A stretch of 64,000 nucleotides of DNA from UBA2033 sp035345875. GTDB lineage: Bacteria; Spirochaetota; Leptospiria; Leptospirales; Leptospiraceae. Of this stretch, positions 52,388-61,076 are shown piece after piece. A model generated the notes under the pieces. The model searched no databases. It was not told the origin of the DNA and saw only the letters and a list, made by a program, of their open reading frames with translations. Location of the stretch: NCBI GenBank assembly GCA_035345875.1, contig DAORDH010000025.1, positions 1 through 64,000 of the forward strand, written 5' to 3'. Position 1 is the first letter of the stretch, and every line of letters starts with the position of its first letter. The position numbers and the translations under genes are program-made.

Positions 52388-53089
52388 GTGGAGTTCTTTC
52401 TTGAAAACAAATATCCGAAGACATGGGAGAGTTTGACTCTACCACCACTTTATCTAAACCAAGTCAGTGAGTTTGGAAGTATTAATATCTTCAATGATAA
52501 AAATGAATGTATTGCGAGTGGATGGTTTAAGTTTATCATTTCTCCAAAGATTATAGTTCTCGAAAATTTAGGAGAAGAAAGAAAAGCCTTTTTAGAAAAT
52601 ACAAGAATCCTAGATTTCATCTATCAAATCTCCTCTAAAAATAAATTCTCTGTTTCAAAAAGTATTTTTTTAAACAACGGGAAAACTCTTCAATTAGAGT
52701 TTTTAGAAGAAGAACATAAGAATTATACTTTACTCACACTAACAAAACCAAATCCAGATTTGTGTAAATTTACTATCCTAAATTCTTACTCGTTCCCTGG
52801 TTTCTGGACGATAGACACAGATGGTTTTTGGGGTAAATCCTTTTCTGTTTCTCTAGTCGTATCCTCTGCTGGATATGAAATAATCCTAGAAAATGATCTG
52901 CATATGTGGAAACAGTGGGGCGAGATTCTTCCTTTTTATGAAGGTTCCACTGAATGGATAATTACTCTACTAACAAGTTTAAATTATAAATTTATTCAGA
53001 AAGATCCTTGCCAATTCCAATTAGAATCTTTATCTCAATTTTTACAACTAGCTGATTTATTTACAGAAAGAGATAATACAAAAAAATAA
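52388..53089 (+). CDS. Protein of unknown function (233 aa)
   Basis: The frame starts with GTG at 52388; an in-frame TTG follows five codons later and the start is uncertain. No signal peptide or membrane segment is present. The sequence is rich in Phe, Ile and Leu with alternating strands and helices, and has a GFWTIDTDGFWGKSFSVSLVVSS core. I recognise no family. It ends in a terminator shared with the convergent gene. Confidence 0.6.
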   Translation: MEFFLENKYPKTWESLTLPPLYLNQVSEFGSINIFNDKNECIASGWFKFIISPKIIVLENLGEERKAFLENTRILDFIYQISSKNKFSVSKSIFLNNGKTLQLEFLEEEHKNYTLLTLTKPNPDLCKFTILNSYSFPGFWTIDTDGFWGKSFSVSLVVSSAGYEIILENDLHMWKQWGEILPFYEGSTEWIITLLTSLNYKFIQKDPCQFQLESLSQFLQLADLFTERDNTKK

Positions 53090-53104
53090 TTTTCTTTGTA
53101 TTAT
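53073..53104. terminator. Bidirectional terminator between convergent genes
   Basis: A perfect 10-bp stem ATAATACAAA/TTTGTATTAT with a 12-nt loop spans the last codons of the rightward gene and the 3' end of the leftward one. A/T-rich tracts follow on both sides, as expected for a two-way rho-independent terminator, though the stem itself is AT-rich. Confidence 0.6.
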
Positions 53105-53109
53105 TTATT

Positions 53110-53988
53110 TTAACTCTCTCTGCTCCCATTATGTTCAAAAGAGAATAGATCTGACTCGATTGGATTTAGTATTTCATTCATAGGAATTAACTCTGATGAG
53201 CTTAAAAAATCTTTTTCTGATTTTTTATTTTTAATTAAAAAATATTTTATAAGTATTGCTTTAAAGTAACTGATAAGATGATCTGGATGAGAGTTCATAT
53301 CGGAGACACAATAATCAAAATCTTTTCTAAATTGTTCACTTTCTTTTAAAATTGGTTCTAATAAATGATAGTTTTTATTAACGGAGGAAAAAAACGCAAT
53401 TTGTCTTTCGTAATCATTTTCCTTTTTAAAAAAACAATATGCATGTTCTAAATCATGTAGCACAAATTCAAATGCATCTCTTTTCTCTTCAATTAAACTC
53501 CCATTAAAAGCATTTTCAAAATCAATTGTGATATATCGCTTACCGCATGATTGCAATTCTAACATCTCTTTGGAATCAGGAAGATAATTCACTAAAACAA
53601 AACGATCATTGTAAAAAGCATCAAACAATACGTCACGTATTGAATTAGGCAAATATCGAAATGAATAGAGCCTTAGAAACTCAGAGATATAATTTGTTTC
53701 AAGATCTAGAGATGGGATAAAAGTAAATTCAAGCGGAAACTCTTTATTGATTTGAATTCGACTTCTATTGATAGGATTTTTTTGAAAAGGGTAATCCTTG
53801 ACTCTAAAGTATTGATATAGTATAACAAATAGAGAAATAATCTCGATTGAGCTTAAAGATTTTTCAAAATAAGATTTTTCTAGAAATTTCAAATAGGGTT
53901 TTAAAATTACTGATTCTTCCTTTAAAAAATCGTTTGGTCTGAGTAATTTTTTAAATCTACCGATTAGTTGCTCATTTTGAATTGGCAT
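53110..53988 (-). CDS. Protein of unknown function with HDLEH and DMNSHPDH motifs
   Basis: A 292-residue cytoplasmic protein, mostly helical. Two His/Asp-rich motifs stand out: LHDLEH at residues 177-182 and DMNSHPDH at about 230-237. Their spacing, inside two helices, resembles metal-binding pairs in helical metalloproteins. I recognise no family and cannot say which metal or reaction is involved. It is convergent with the preceding gene and monocistronic. Confidence 0.7.
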   Translation of the reverse strand: MPIQNEQLIGRFKKLLRPNDFLKEESVILKPYLKFLEKSYFEKSLSSIEIISLFVILYQYFRVKDYPFQKNPINRSRIQINKEFPLEFTFIPSLDLETNYISEFLRLYSFRYLPNSIRDVLFDAFYNDRFVLVNYLPDSKEMLELQSCGKRYITIDFENAFNGSLIEEKRDAFEFVLHDLEHAYCFFKKENDYERQIAFFSSVNKNYHLLEPILKESEQFRKDFDYCVSDMNSHPDHLISYFKAILIKYFLIKNKKSEKDFLSSSELIPMNEILNPIESDLFSFEHNGSRES

Positions 53989-54047
53989 GATGAATAATTC
54001 TAATCTTTATTCTTTAAAAAAGATTGCAAATAAAAAAATACAGCAAT

Positions 54048-54596
54048 TCAATGAATGCGAATTGGAGCCCGATTGTCTTTTGTTAAACGAAGTTCTAGCA
54101 ATTCTCTATGTTCATAATCCTTATCCATAAAATAAGCTTTCAAGATAATCTCTAATTTCTTTGGTAAGGATTCTCTTTTATAACGTTTTATAATCGATAG
54201 GCGAATAGGGTTTGTATCATTGCAGTCTTCTATGAAATCTTTTAAATGAGAACTTGGATTTTTATTTCCCAAATCCTTCCAGATTGATTTATACTCTAAG
54301 AAATATTCTAGTTTTTCTGGCTTTAAAATATCCTTATTTTCAAGTAAATCTGCATCCATATTTTTTATACGAGATAGATCATTACAAGTCAGATTGATTT
54401 GAGCATGTATGTTTGGGTTATGATAATATGGGTATGGATCATCTGTAACGATAGTTGCTTCCATTCTACAATCCTTACAATACTTACTAGGAATATTGGT
54501 AATAGTATGAATAGATCCTTTAGAATTCAAATATTCATACAGATTGGAATTACAACTAGATATAAAGAATAAGATTAATACGATTTGAATCAGCAT
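54048..54596 (-). CDS. Probable lipoprotein of unknown function
   Basis: The ATG at 54596 gives a short lipoprotein signal (MLIQIVLILFFISSC) with GGAG upstream; the longer frame to 54710 adds 38 hydrophilic residues and is rejected. The mature 168 residues include CKDC near the start and further cysteines (LTCNDL, EDCNDTNP), suggesting disulphides. No family is recognised. It and the next leftward gene may be a pair of secreted proteins. Confidence 0.65.
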   Translation of the reverse strand: MLIQIVLILFFISSCNSNLYEYLNSKGSIHTITNIPSKYCKDCRMEATIVTDDPYPYYHNPNIHAQINLTCNDLSRIKNMDADLLENKDILKPEKLEYFLEYKSIWKDLGNKNPSSHLKDFIEDCNDTNPIRLSIIKRYKRESLPKKLEIILKAYFMDKDYEHRELLELRLTKDNRAPIRIH

Positions 54597-54734
54597 TTTA
54601 TTTTCTCCAAGATAAGTATTGGATTCAACTGAACGAAGCATTTCTTTAAAAGAAAGGATGATCTTTTCTAAATGGGTGTTGTTATATTTTGAATAGAGAT
54701 AAATCTTCAAATTAAATGTTTAGTTTCATTTGTA

Positions 54735-55178
54735 TTATTCAATCTTCTCATAATGACCTTCACAGTTACAATTCACTCCTCTGTAAAAAGCTTTATTTTT
54801 CTCGATCTTGTAGATTTGTTCAATTGCTTGAAACTCCAATACTCTCTTTAAATCGTCCTCTGTTAGATTTGGATCTTTGTATTCTAACTTCACTAGTTTA
54901 TACATACAATTTTCTAGAACTATAATTTTAGATTTCATTTTATATTCCGATTTCCCCTCCGGAAAAAAATAACTAAACGTTCCATCTCTCACCACAATAT
55001 TCTTTTCGCCTAACTCTCCTGGCTCAATAAACTTCCCTTTGTAAAAAGGTGTGCAATCTAAACCAGACTTAGTTCCTTGATTTTTTGAATCTTTTTTCCG
55101 ATTCGAAATTTTAGCAGAAACTGGACTCATGAGAATTGTTAGAAAAAAACAAAACAAAATAAACATTTTTACTTTCAT
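54735..55178 (-). CDS. Small secreted protein of unknown function
   Basis: From the ATG at 55178 the product has a signal peptide (about residues 1-22, ending SPVSA) and a mature part of 125 residues with a basic N-terminal stretch (KISNRKKDSKNQ) and four cysteines, including a CNC pair near the C-terminus (RGVNCNCEGHYEK). The frame opening at 55214 adds twelve residues before the signal and is less likely; AAAGGA lies upstream of the chosen ATG. Function unknown. Confidence 0.68.
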   Translation of the reverse strand: MKVKMFILFCFFLTILMSPVSAKISNRKKDSKNQGTKSGLDCTPFYKGKFIEPGELGEKNIVVRDGTFSYFFPEGKSEYKMKSKIIVLENCMYKLVKLEYKDPNLTEDDLKRVLEFQAIEQIYKIEKNKAFYRGVNCNCEGHYEKIE

Positions 55179-55214
55179 TGAATCAATCCTTTGTTTAATG
55201 AAAAATGAAATCAA

Positions 55215-55606
55215 CCTGTTTTCAAGTTCGATTTAATAATCCTATTGAATGTTTTATCTAATCAATTGAAAACCATTTTTAATAGGAAAAATTGATAAAA
55301 TATCAGAAAAGAGTTCCCATTCAATTCTTTGATTGGATTTTTTCCAAAAATCCTATCGACAATAAAACCAATCAAATCAATTCTCATAAGAAGGTATGGG
55401 TGAAACTCTCCTTTCCTACTGATTCAGAGCGCTTACTAAAAATTAAACCTTGCTTTTATTCAAAAAAGAAAACAGTGCAAAGATAGGATGAGTTAAAAAT
55501 TTATACTTATAATAATTCTTAATTTTGTATGTATAAAAATCACAAAAGTTTATACACCATAAAAACTTGCTTGAATTAATCTATTTAATATTCTTCTTAT
55601 TTTTAT
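55215..55606. other. Intergenic region upstream of a TonB-dependent receptor gene
   Basis: A gap between divergent genes, presumably with both promoters. A symmetric GTATAAA...TTTATAC pair (about 55527-55555) stands out and could be a regulatory site. The 64-codon rightward frame at 55292 has no start signal and is probably spurious. No clear Fur-type box was found here. Confidence 0.35.
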
Positions 55607-58168
55607 ATGAAATACCTAGTCATAATACTATTGCTATGCTTTAACGTTTTAAATGGGCAGGAAACTATCGACAATCCCGCAACGAAGGTAGAAAATAAAA
55701 AGCAGTCAGAAGAAGAAAAGTTTTTTAGCCTTGAAGAAAATATTTGGGTAAGTGTCGCTTCCAAAAAACCGAAATCATTGCGTGAAACACATGGAATTGT
55801 AAATGTTTATACAAGTAAACAAATAGAAGATTATGGATTTTTAAATTTATCTGATACGTTAAATACAATCCCGGGAATGAGAAGTGGATATGCGTTAACC
55901 CAAATGCCTAATAACCTTAGGTCTAGAGGAATCGCAAATGCAACTCTCATTTTGGTCGATGGGCTTCCAATGATTCAAAAAAATGAAGCTTATGGTTTAA
56001 ATAATATTCCAATCACAATAGGAGCTGTTGATAAACTAGAAGTAATAAGAGGACCTGGAAGTGTTCTTTGGGGAGCTAACGCATTTATGGGAATAGTAAA
56101 CATTGTTACTAAAGACGCAGACGAATTCATTCAGGATGGAAAAAAGTCGGGTTACAAAGTTACAATGCGAACTGGCAATTGGAATACAAATAATTTCTAT
56201 TTCAATTCAGGTGCAAAGCTATCAGAAAATTTAAATATTTACGTCGGAGGCTCTTACGAAAGCACGCTGGGATATGTGCAAAAAACAAATAGCACTTTTA
56301 CACCAAATGGATTTTCTGTTTTTCAACAGCCAGGAAATGATATTCTAGCTCAATCCAATCAAGATGCAATCAATAGCGGAAACACAACTCCTGCTGATTT
56401 AAAAATTCCCTGGGATAGAGGAACGGAAGGAACAAAAAATCGACGCAACCTAGATTCTCTCGCCGAGTTTATGGTTAAAGCAAATTGGAAACCTTACGAG
56501 GGTGGAAATCTAAAAATATCTCTTATCACAAATAGAAATAAATTTTATTTTCCAATTAGTGGAGCTCTCAATCAATCAGATAGAAATAATAACGGTTATT
56601 ACGAGTATCCTTATAATATCTATTCCATTAAATACTCTCATACTTTTAGTGATACACTAAACACAACTTTGACAATTGGAAAATATGAATTAACAGAATG
56701 GGAGCATTTCCTTCGAGCAGGTGCTTATTATTCCTCCCCTAGTTTTTCAAATCAGAACTCACTCAGTGGTTCCTCCTCTCGTAGAAATTTGGATCCAGAT
56801 GTAACATCTCAAGGAAATTATTTGGAAAAATTATCAAATTTGACAATCGATTGGAACGTTAGCTATACAGGAATAAAAAACAATACTATATTAATCGGAG
56901 CCACTTACTTAGAGCAAGGAATTCCAAAGTTATATTTTAGTCGAAGCACAAGTCTAAATAACTCAAATCAAATCACTCAAGACAGACTTCCCGAATGGTA
57001 TGACCAAGGACCTGTTAAATCAAAAATCCAATCTTTGTATGTCCAGGATAGTATAAGAATACATGAAAAATTAAACCTACAGGTTGGTGCAAGATACGAT
57101 AAGCACTATTTAAGTAGCAGTTTTATCAATCCACAATCTAGTTTAATCTGGAATATAACTTCCCGCCTAACAGGTAGAACCCTCTATAGTCGTGGATTTA
57201 GAGAACCTTCCTATAATAACTTATTTTCATACAATGGCACTGTGGGTTCTATTACCTATGCAGGAATTGACCCTGACCCAAAAGACAAAGATCCCAGAGC
57301 AGATTCTCCTAAAAAATTAAATCCAGAAAAAAGTGAATCCTATGAAAGTCAAATTTCCTATTATCTACTGAGTGATTGGAAGTTAAATATAAATCTAGCT
57401 AGATCGAATATCAGAGATTTGATTACACCTTATTATTCAAATTCTCAATGGACATGGTATTTTAATAATGGGAGACAGCAAATCGATTCTTTGGAAGGAG
57501 AGATTTCCTATAACTTATCAAAAAAACTTCTTTTTATGGAGAAAGGGAGTGTATTTTTTTACAATGTTACTTATAATAAAATTACAAATTTCGTTACGGA
57601 AACAGAGTCTAGAGATTATACAGCGTCTATCGTAAACAGCAACAATCCACCAAGTGAATGGGCTAAAAACGATTTTAAACTTTATACACAGGATCAGAGA
57701 TTAATTGTTAAAACAGATCCAAGATACTGGATGAATATTGGAGGCGTTATACGATTTCTCGAAAACTATGCATTTAATTTTACCGCTTTTTATTCTGCAG
57801 AACGTTACTTTGGAGGATACAAAGGATTAAACTCTGGAACAAGATTTTATCCAGAAACTGACAAAGATTATTTAAATATAATTGCTGCATGTGGCTCTAA
57901 TCAAACATCTTCTTGTCCAGCAATCGTAAATGTAAATACAAGAAAGAATGGAGTTCGAATTGGTTCTTACTATACTCTAAACATTGGTTTGAGTTACGAT
58001 AAGATTATGGAGAATGGAAGTAAAATCAGAATTTCTCTGCAAATCAACAATCTATTTGATAGAATTTATAATGCTCCCTATACAAATTTTAGTTCAACAG
58101 GCGCTCAGATTCTTCCAAACCCACAACCCGGGCGGCAAATCTATCTTACCCTCACTGGATATTTCTAA
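55607..58168 (+). CDS. TonB-dependent outer-membrane receptor
   Basis: An 853-residue TonB-dependent receptor with a signal peptide (to about residue 18, LNG before QE). The plug domain spans about 55-180: VNVYTSKQIEDYGFLNLSDTLNTIPGM, then LRSRGIANATLILVDGLP and LEVIRGPGSVLWGANAFMGIVNIVTKD. The remainder is a 22-strand beta-barrel ending YLTLTGYF, with the terminal aromatic residue recognised by the assembly machinery. It imports a chelated metal or cofactor using energy from TonB; the ligand is not evident. It is convergent with the second receptor gene, 39 bp away. Confidence 0.92.
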   Translation: MKYLVIILLLCFNVLNGQETIDNPATKVENKKQSEEEKFFSLEENIWVSVASKKPKSLRETHGIVNVYTSKQIEDYGFLNLSDTLNTIPGMRSGYALTQMPNNLRSRGIANATLILVDGLPMIQKNEAYGLNNIPITIGAVDKLEVIRGPGSVLWGANAFMGIVNIVTKDADEFIQDGKKSGYKVTMRTGNWNTNNFYFNSGAKLSENLNIYVGGSYESTLGYVQKTNSTFTPNGFSVFQQPGNDILAQSNQDAINSGNTTPADLKIPWDRGTEGTKNRRNLDSLAEFMVKANWKPYEGGNLKISLITNRNKFYFPISGALNQSDRNNNGYYEYPYNIYSIKYSHTFSDTLNTTLTIGKYELTEWEHFLRAGAYYSSPSFSNQNSLSGSSSRRNLDPDVTSQGNYLEKLSNLTIDWNVSYTGIKNNTILIGATYLEQGIPKLYFSRSTSLNNSNQITQDRLPEWYDQGPVKSKIQSLYVQDSIRIHEKLNLQVGARYDKHYLSSSFINPQSSLIWNITSRLTGRTLYSRGFREPSYNNLFSYNGTVGSITYAGIDPDPKDKDPRADSPKKLNPEKSESYESQISYYLLSDWKLNINLARSNIRDLITPYYSNSQWTWYFNNGRQQIDSLEGEISYNLSKKLLFMEKGSVFFYNVTYNKITNFVTETESRDYTASIVNSNNPPSEWAKNDFKLYTQDQRLIVKTDPRYWMNIGGVIRFLENYAFNFTAFYSAERYFGGYKGLNSGTRFYPETDKDYLNIIAACGSNQTSSCPAIVNVNTRKNGVRIGSYYTLNIGLSYDKIMENGSKIRISLQINNLFDRIYNAPYTNFSSTGAQILPNPQPGRQIYLTLTGYF

Positions 58169-58184
58169 GAATCCAATGTGAGGG
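58149..58184. terminator. Bidirectional terminator between two receptor genes
   Basis: CCCTCACTGGAT (58149-58160) pairs with ATCCAATGTGAGGG (58171-58184) with a 2-nt bulge and a 10-nt loop. It overlaps the stop codon of the first receptor gene, is followed by an A-rich tract, and lies 24 bp from the stop of the convergent receptor gene, so one stem-loop serves both transcripts. Confidence 0.7.
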
Positions 58185-58207
58185 AAAAATAAACATTTGT
58201 CGGGAAA

Positions 58208-60667
58208 TTAAAAAATTGCACCAAGACCTAAATAAGCGGTTCGCCCATCTGCCGGAAGAATTCCAGGTCCAGGATATCCACTCGCTCTTCTGGTTGCATA
58301 AATTGTATTTTCAATATTATTAACGCCACCGCGCAAGCTTAGAATCTCTGTAATATTCCAAGTAAATGATAAATCAGACACTTTATAACTACTTAATTTT
58401 CCAATTTGACTATTGGGAGTTAGAGACGTTAGAGCAGATCCTGTTGTGTTTAGATTCGCTTGAAGAGGATGCTCTGTATTATTTGCATCTGTGTAAACAG
58501 AAGCAACTTGGGAATTTTGAATGGTAACCGAGAAGAGTCCTTTTTTTGTATATGTGAGTCCAATCCGAGTAATCCTATCCGGTGCATTCTCCACACGGTT
58601 TCCAACAATTCCTAAGTCTTTTAAATTTCCATTGTCTGGTAAAAGAATTCTTCCAAAGTCTGCACTTTGAATTACAATAGGATTTGTAGAACGAATGTAT
58701 TCTGCTTTGACTTGTGCATAGGAAATAAAGCCCGAAATGCTTCCCCAAGATGTCTTTTCAAAAAAATGAGTGATCGGATCATATTCTAAATACGCCTCTA
58801 TTCCACGACTTAGACTGTCTCCTGTATTCGTTCTAAAATTTGGACGCGGATTTTGCAAAGCGGCAATTAAATCAGTTCGATTATTTGCACTGATTGTCCC
58901 TACACGATTATTGTATCTAAGCTGAAATGCACCAACATCGAAAGTTAGAAAATTGGAAACAGCTCCACGATAGCCGGCATCTGCGTTGTATCCATTCTGA
59001 TTTTTTAAGTTTGGATCGAAGTAATCTACAGAATTTCCTGGAGTAAATAACTCTTGGTAAAGAACAGGTCTAAAACCCTGTGTATAGTTCGCATAGATAT
59101 TTGTCTCTTTTGTAATTTTATATTGAAATCCTATACCTGCCAAGAGAACTTTGTTTCGAATTCTCTGAGAGTTCGCCATCACATAAGGAGTTGTTCTAGA
59201 ATCAATAGAATTCGGTGTAGAACTAACGGATAGATTGTCTGTGCTCAAATGTCCTGAAACTTCACTTTGAATCCATTCATATCTCACACCGGGCGTTATG
59301 CTCAAAGCAGATGTAATTTGAAGTAAATGCTCATAGAATGCAGCATAATTCATTGTTCTAAAATTCAATTCTGAATTTCGACTCACAAAATTTCCAATTC
59401 GATTGGTTTCCGAAAGGGTAAAGTCATTTCCTCTTGTTCCATTTGTATTTCGAACTCGAAGAGTATTTCCAATAAAGTATCGTAATCCAAACGATGAAGA
59501 TTGATTCACTCCAAATAGAGTATAGGATTTTAAAAAGCGAAACTCACTTCCATAGTTGCGATACCAATCTCGATCGACTCTACGCGGAGAAAATGCATCT
59601 TCCATTTCAAATCCAGTTGTTCTTCCTGTTGTCAATCGAGAAGTATCCGGAACGTTAATCGCAGCCACATTCCCAACAGAATTTTTCTCGCCGTCTAATC
59701 CAAAGATTTTAAAGGATGCTTTTGTTTTTTCATCCTGTTCAAAATCGACAGTAAACACGGGTAGATTCCAAGGAGCAGAAAGCCAATTTCGAGAACGGTT
59801 GGATTGTCTTGGATTCACTTCCGTAGTCGCAGATGTCATGAGGGGATCATATTTCATTTGACCGTCTTGCAAACCACCCGCTTGTTGGCTGGTAAAAAGA
59901 GATTTCGTAAATTCTATCCCAAATTTTAATTTTTCAGTCGCTTGGAAGCTTAGATTTACAAATCCTGTTTGGGTTTTATATTCAGAATCCTTCCTCCATC
60001 CGTCGGAAGACCGATGGTGAAAAAATACAAAGTAGCTGAATTTTCCTGTCGTTCCTCCGACAGAATTGTAGGAATTGAAAAGATTGTAGGATCCACCCGT
60101 TTGTCGGAACTCCACAGCAAAAGGACGACGAGGGTCTGCCTTTTTCATTCTATAATTTAACAAACCTCCAAATTGGGGACCGTATTGAAGGGCACCCGCA
60201 CCACGAATGAGTTCAATTTTCTCAATTGCCTCAAGGGGAGGAGTGTAATAAGCTTCTGGATACCCAAAGACATCGGAGGCAATGTCATAGCCATTTTGCC
60301 TGACATTAAACTCCCAAGATCGATTGGGGCTTAATCCCCTAGTTGAAATTGCAGTCTGAATTCCCGACCCGTCATTTTCCCAAACGGAAACACCCGGTAT
60401 TTTTCCATAAACTTGTCGATTGTTGTTGGTTGTAAGATTTGCATTTAACTTGGTTAGATCTAAAACCTCATTTTTCTTCCCAGATAAAATGGAAGTTCCT
60501 TCAATTTCTTTCATATGTGTGATTCCAGAAAAAGATCTTTCTCCTTTCACTTGAATGCTGGATTCACTGTTTTTTGGTTGTTGGCTTTCTTCCTTTTTCG
60601 ATGACTCCTGAGAATGCAATTCGAATAAAAGAAATAAAAGACTAAAAATAAATACGAGGATTTGCAT
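58208..60667 (-). CDS. TonB-dependent receptor, FecA-like
   Basis: An 819-residue outer-membrane receptor. After a signal peptide (about residues 1-19) and a charged linker, the plug domain reads TTNNNRQVYGKIPGVSVWENDGSG, then TRGLSPNRSWEFNVRQNGYDI, and IEKIELIRGAGALQYGPQFGGLLNY. The sequence is closest to the FecA/CirA class for ferric citrate or siderophores. The barrel ends YLGLGAIF. A Fur-like box at 60676-60694 overlaps its ribosome-binding site, in keeping with iron regulation. No transporter genes are adjacent in the window. Confidence 0.9.
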   Translation of the reverse strand: MQILVFIFSLLFLLFELHSQESSKKEESQQPKNSESSIQVKGERSFSGITHMKEIEGTSILSGKKNEVLDLTKLNANLTTNNNRQVYGKIPGVSVWENDGSGIQTAISTRGLSPNRSWEFNVRQNGYDIASDVFGYPEAYYTPPLEAIEKIELIRGAGALQYGPQFGGLLNYRMKKADPRRPFAVEFRQTGGSYNLFNSYNSVGGTTGKFSYFVFFHHRSSDGWRKDSEYKTQTGFVNLSFQATEKLKFGIEFTKSLFTSQQAGGLQDGQMKYDPLMTSATTEVNPRQSNRSRNWLSAPWNLPVFTVDFEQDEKTKASFKIFGLDGEKNSVGNVAAINVPDTSRLTTGRTTGFEMEDAFSPRRVDRDWYRNYGSEFRFLKSYTLFGVNQSSSFGLRYFIGNTLRVRNTNGTRGNDFTLSETNRIGNFVSRNSELNFRTMNYAAFYEHLLQITSALSITPGVRYEWIQSEVSGHLSTDNLSVSSTPNSIDSRTTPYVMANSQRIRNKVLLAGIGFQYKITKETNIYANYTQGFRPVLYQELFTPGNSVDYFDPNLKNQNGYNADAGYRGAVSNFLTFDVGAFQLRYNNRVGTISANNRTDLIAALQNPRPNFRTNTGDSLSRGIEAYLEYDPITHFFEKTSWGSISGFISYAQVKAEYIRSTNPIVIQSADFGRILLPDNGNLKDLGIVGNRVENAPDRITRIGLTYTKKGLFSVTIQNSQVASVYTDANNTEHPLQANLNTTGSALTSLTPNSQIGKLSSYKVSDLSFTWNITEILSLRGGVNNIENTIYATRRASGYPGPGILPADGRTAYLGLGAIF

Positions 60668-60675
60668 GAAACACC

Positions 60676-60694
60676 TTTAATGATATTAATTCTT
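60676..60694 (-). promoter_or_regulatory. Candidate Fur box
   Basis: Thirteen of nineteen positions match the classical Fur consensus (core AATGATATTAATT). It sits 9-27 bp upstream of the receptor start codon and overlaps the AAAGGTG ribosome-binding site. In such AT-rich DNA partial matches arise by chance, so support is modest and rests on its position before an iron-receptor-like gene. Confidence 0.3.
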
Positions 60695-61076
60695 ATTTTC
60701 AATTACATAAATTTGGAATGGAGTCAGAAGTAAACCTAAAATTCTATTAAGCGACCAGCTTGGCGAGTTAGGGATAAAACAAATCCTATCTAAGCCAATA
60801 AATTGCCCTTATTTAAAAGATTTTCAAGTTACAAGACTCCAAACTCCCTTGAAAGAGAGATTATAGAAAAAAATCTTGATTGCGAATTCCTTTGTGAGGT
60901 TCGAAAAGATCAAAAGAGGATTGGATAAAAAAGAGGGAATAGAAGTCTTCCGATAGAAATGTTTTTAAAAAAATATTTGATTTCTTTTTATCTTAAATAA
61001 ATGTATAAGCTTTTTAAACATGAATCTCCCACACCAATAATTTCAGTTTTATGTCTAAAGTTATAGGAACTAAGCT
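60695..61076. other. Intergenic region between divergent receptor and lipoprotein genes
   Basis: A 380-bp divergent gap that presumably holds the promoters for the FecA-like gene and the large lipoprotein gene. I see no gene and no clear repeat. Confidence 0.3.

Noticed and set aside
55292..55486. Rightward 64-codon frame
   Set aside because: No ribosome-binding site, no recognisable motif, and it sits in the expected promoter region of the receptor gene.
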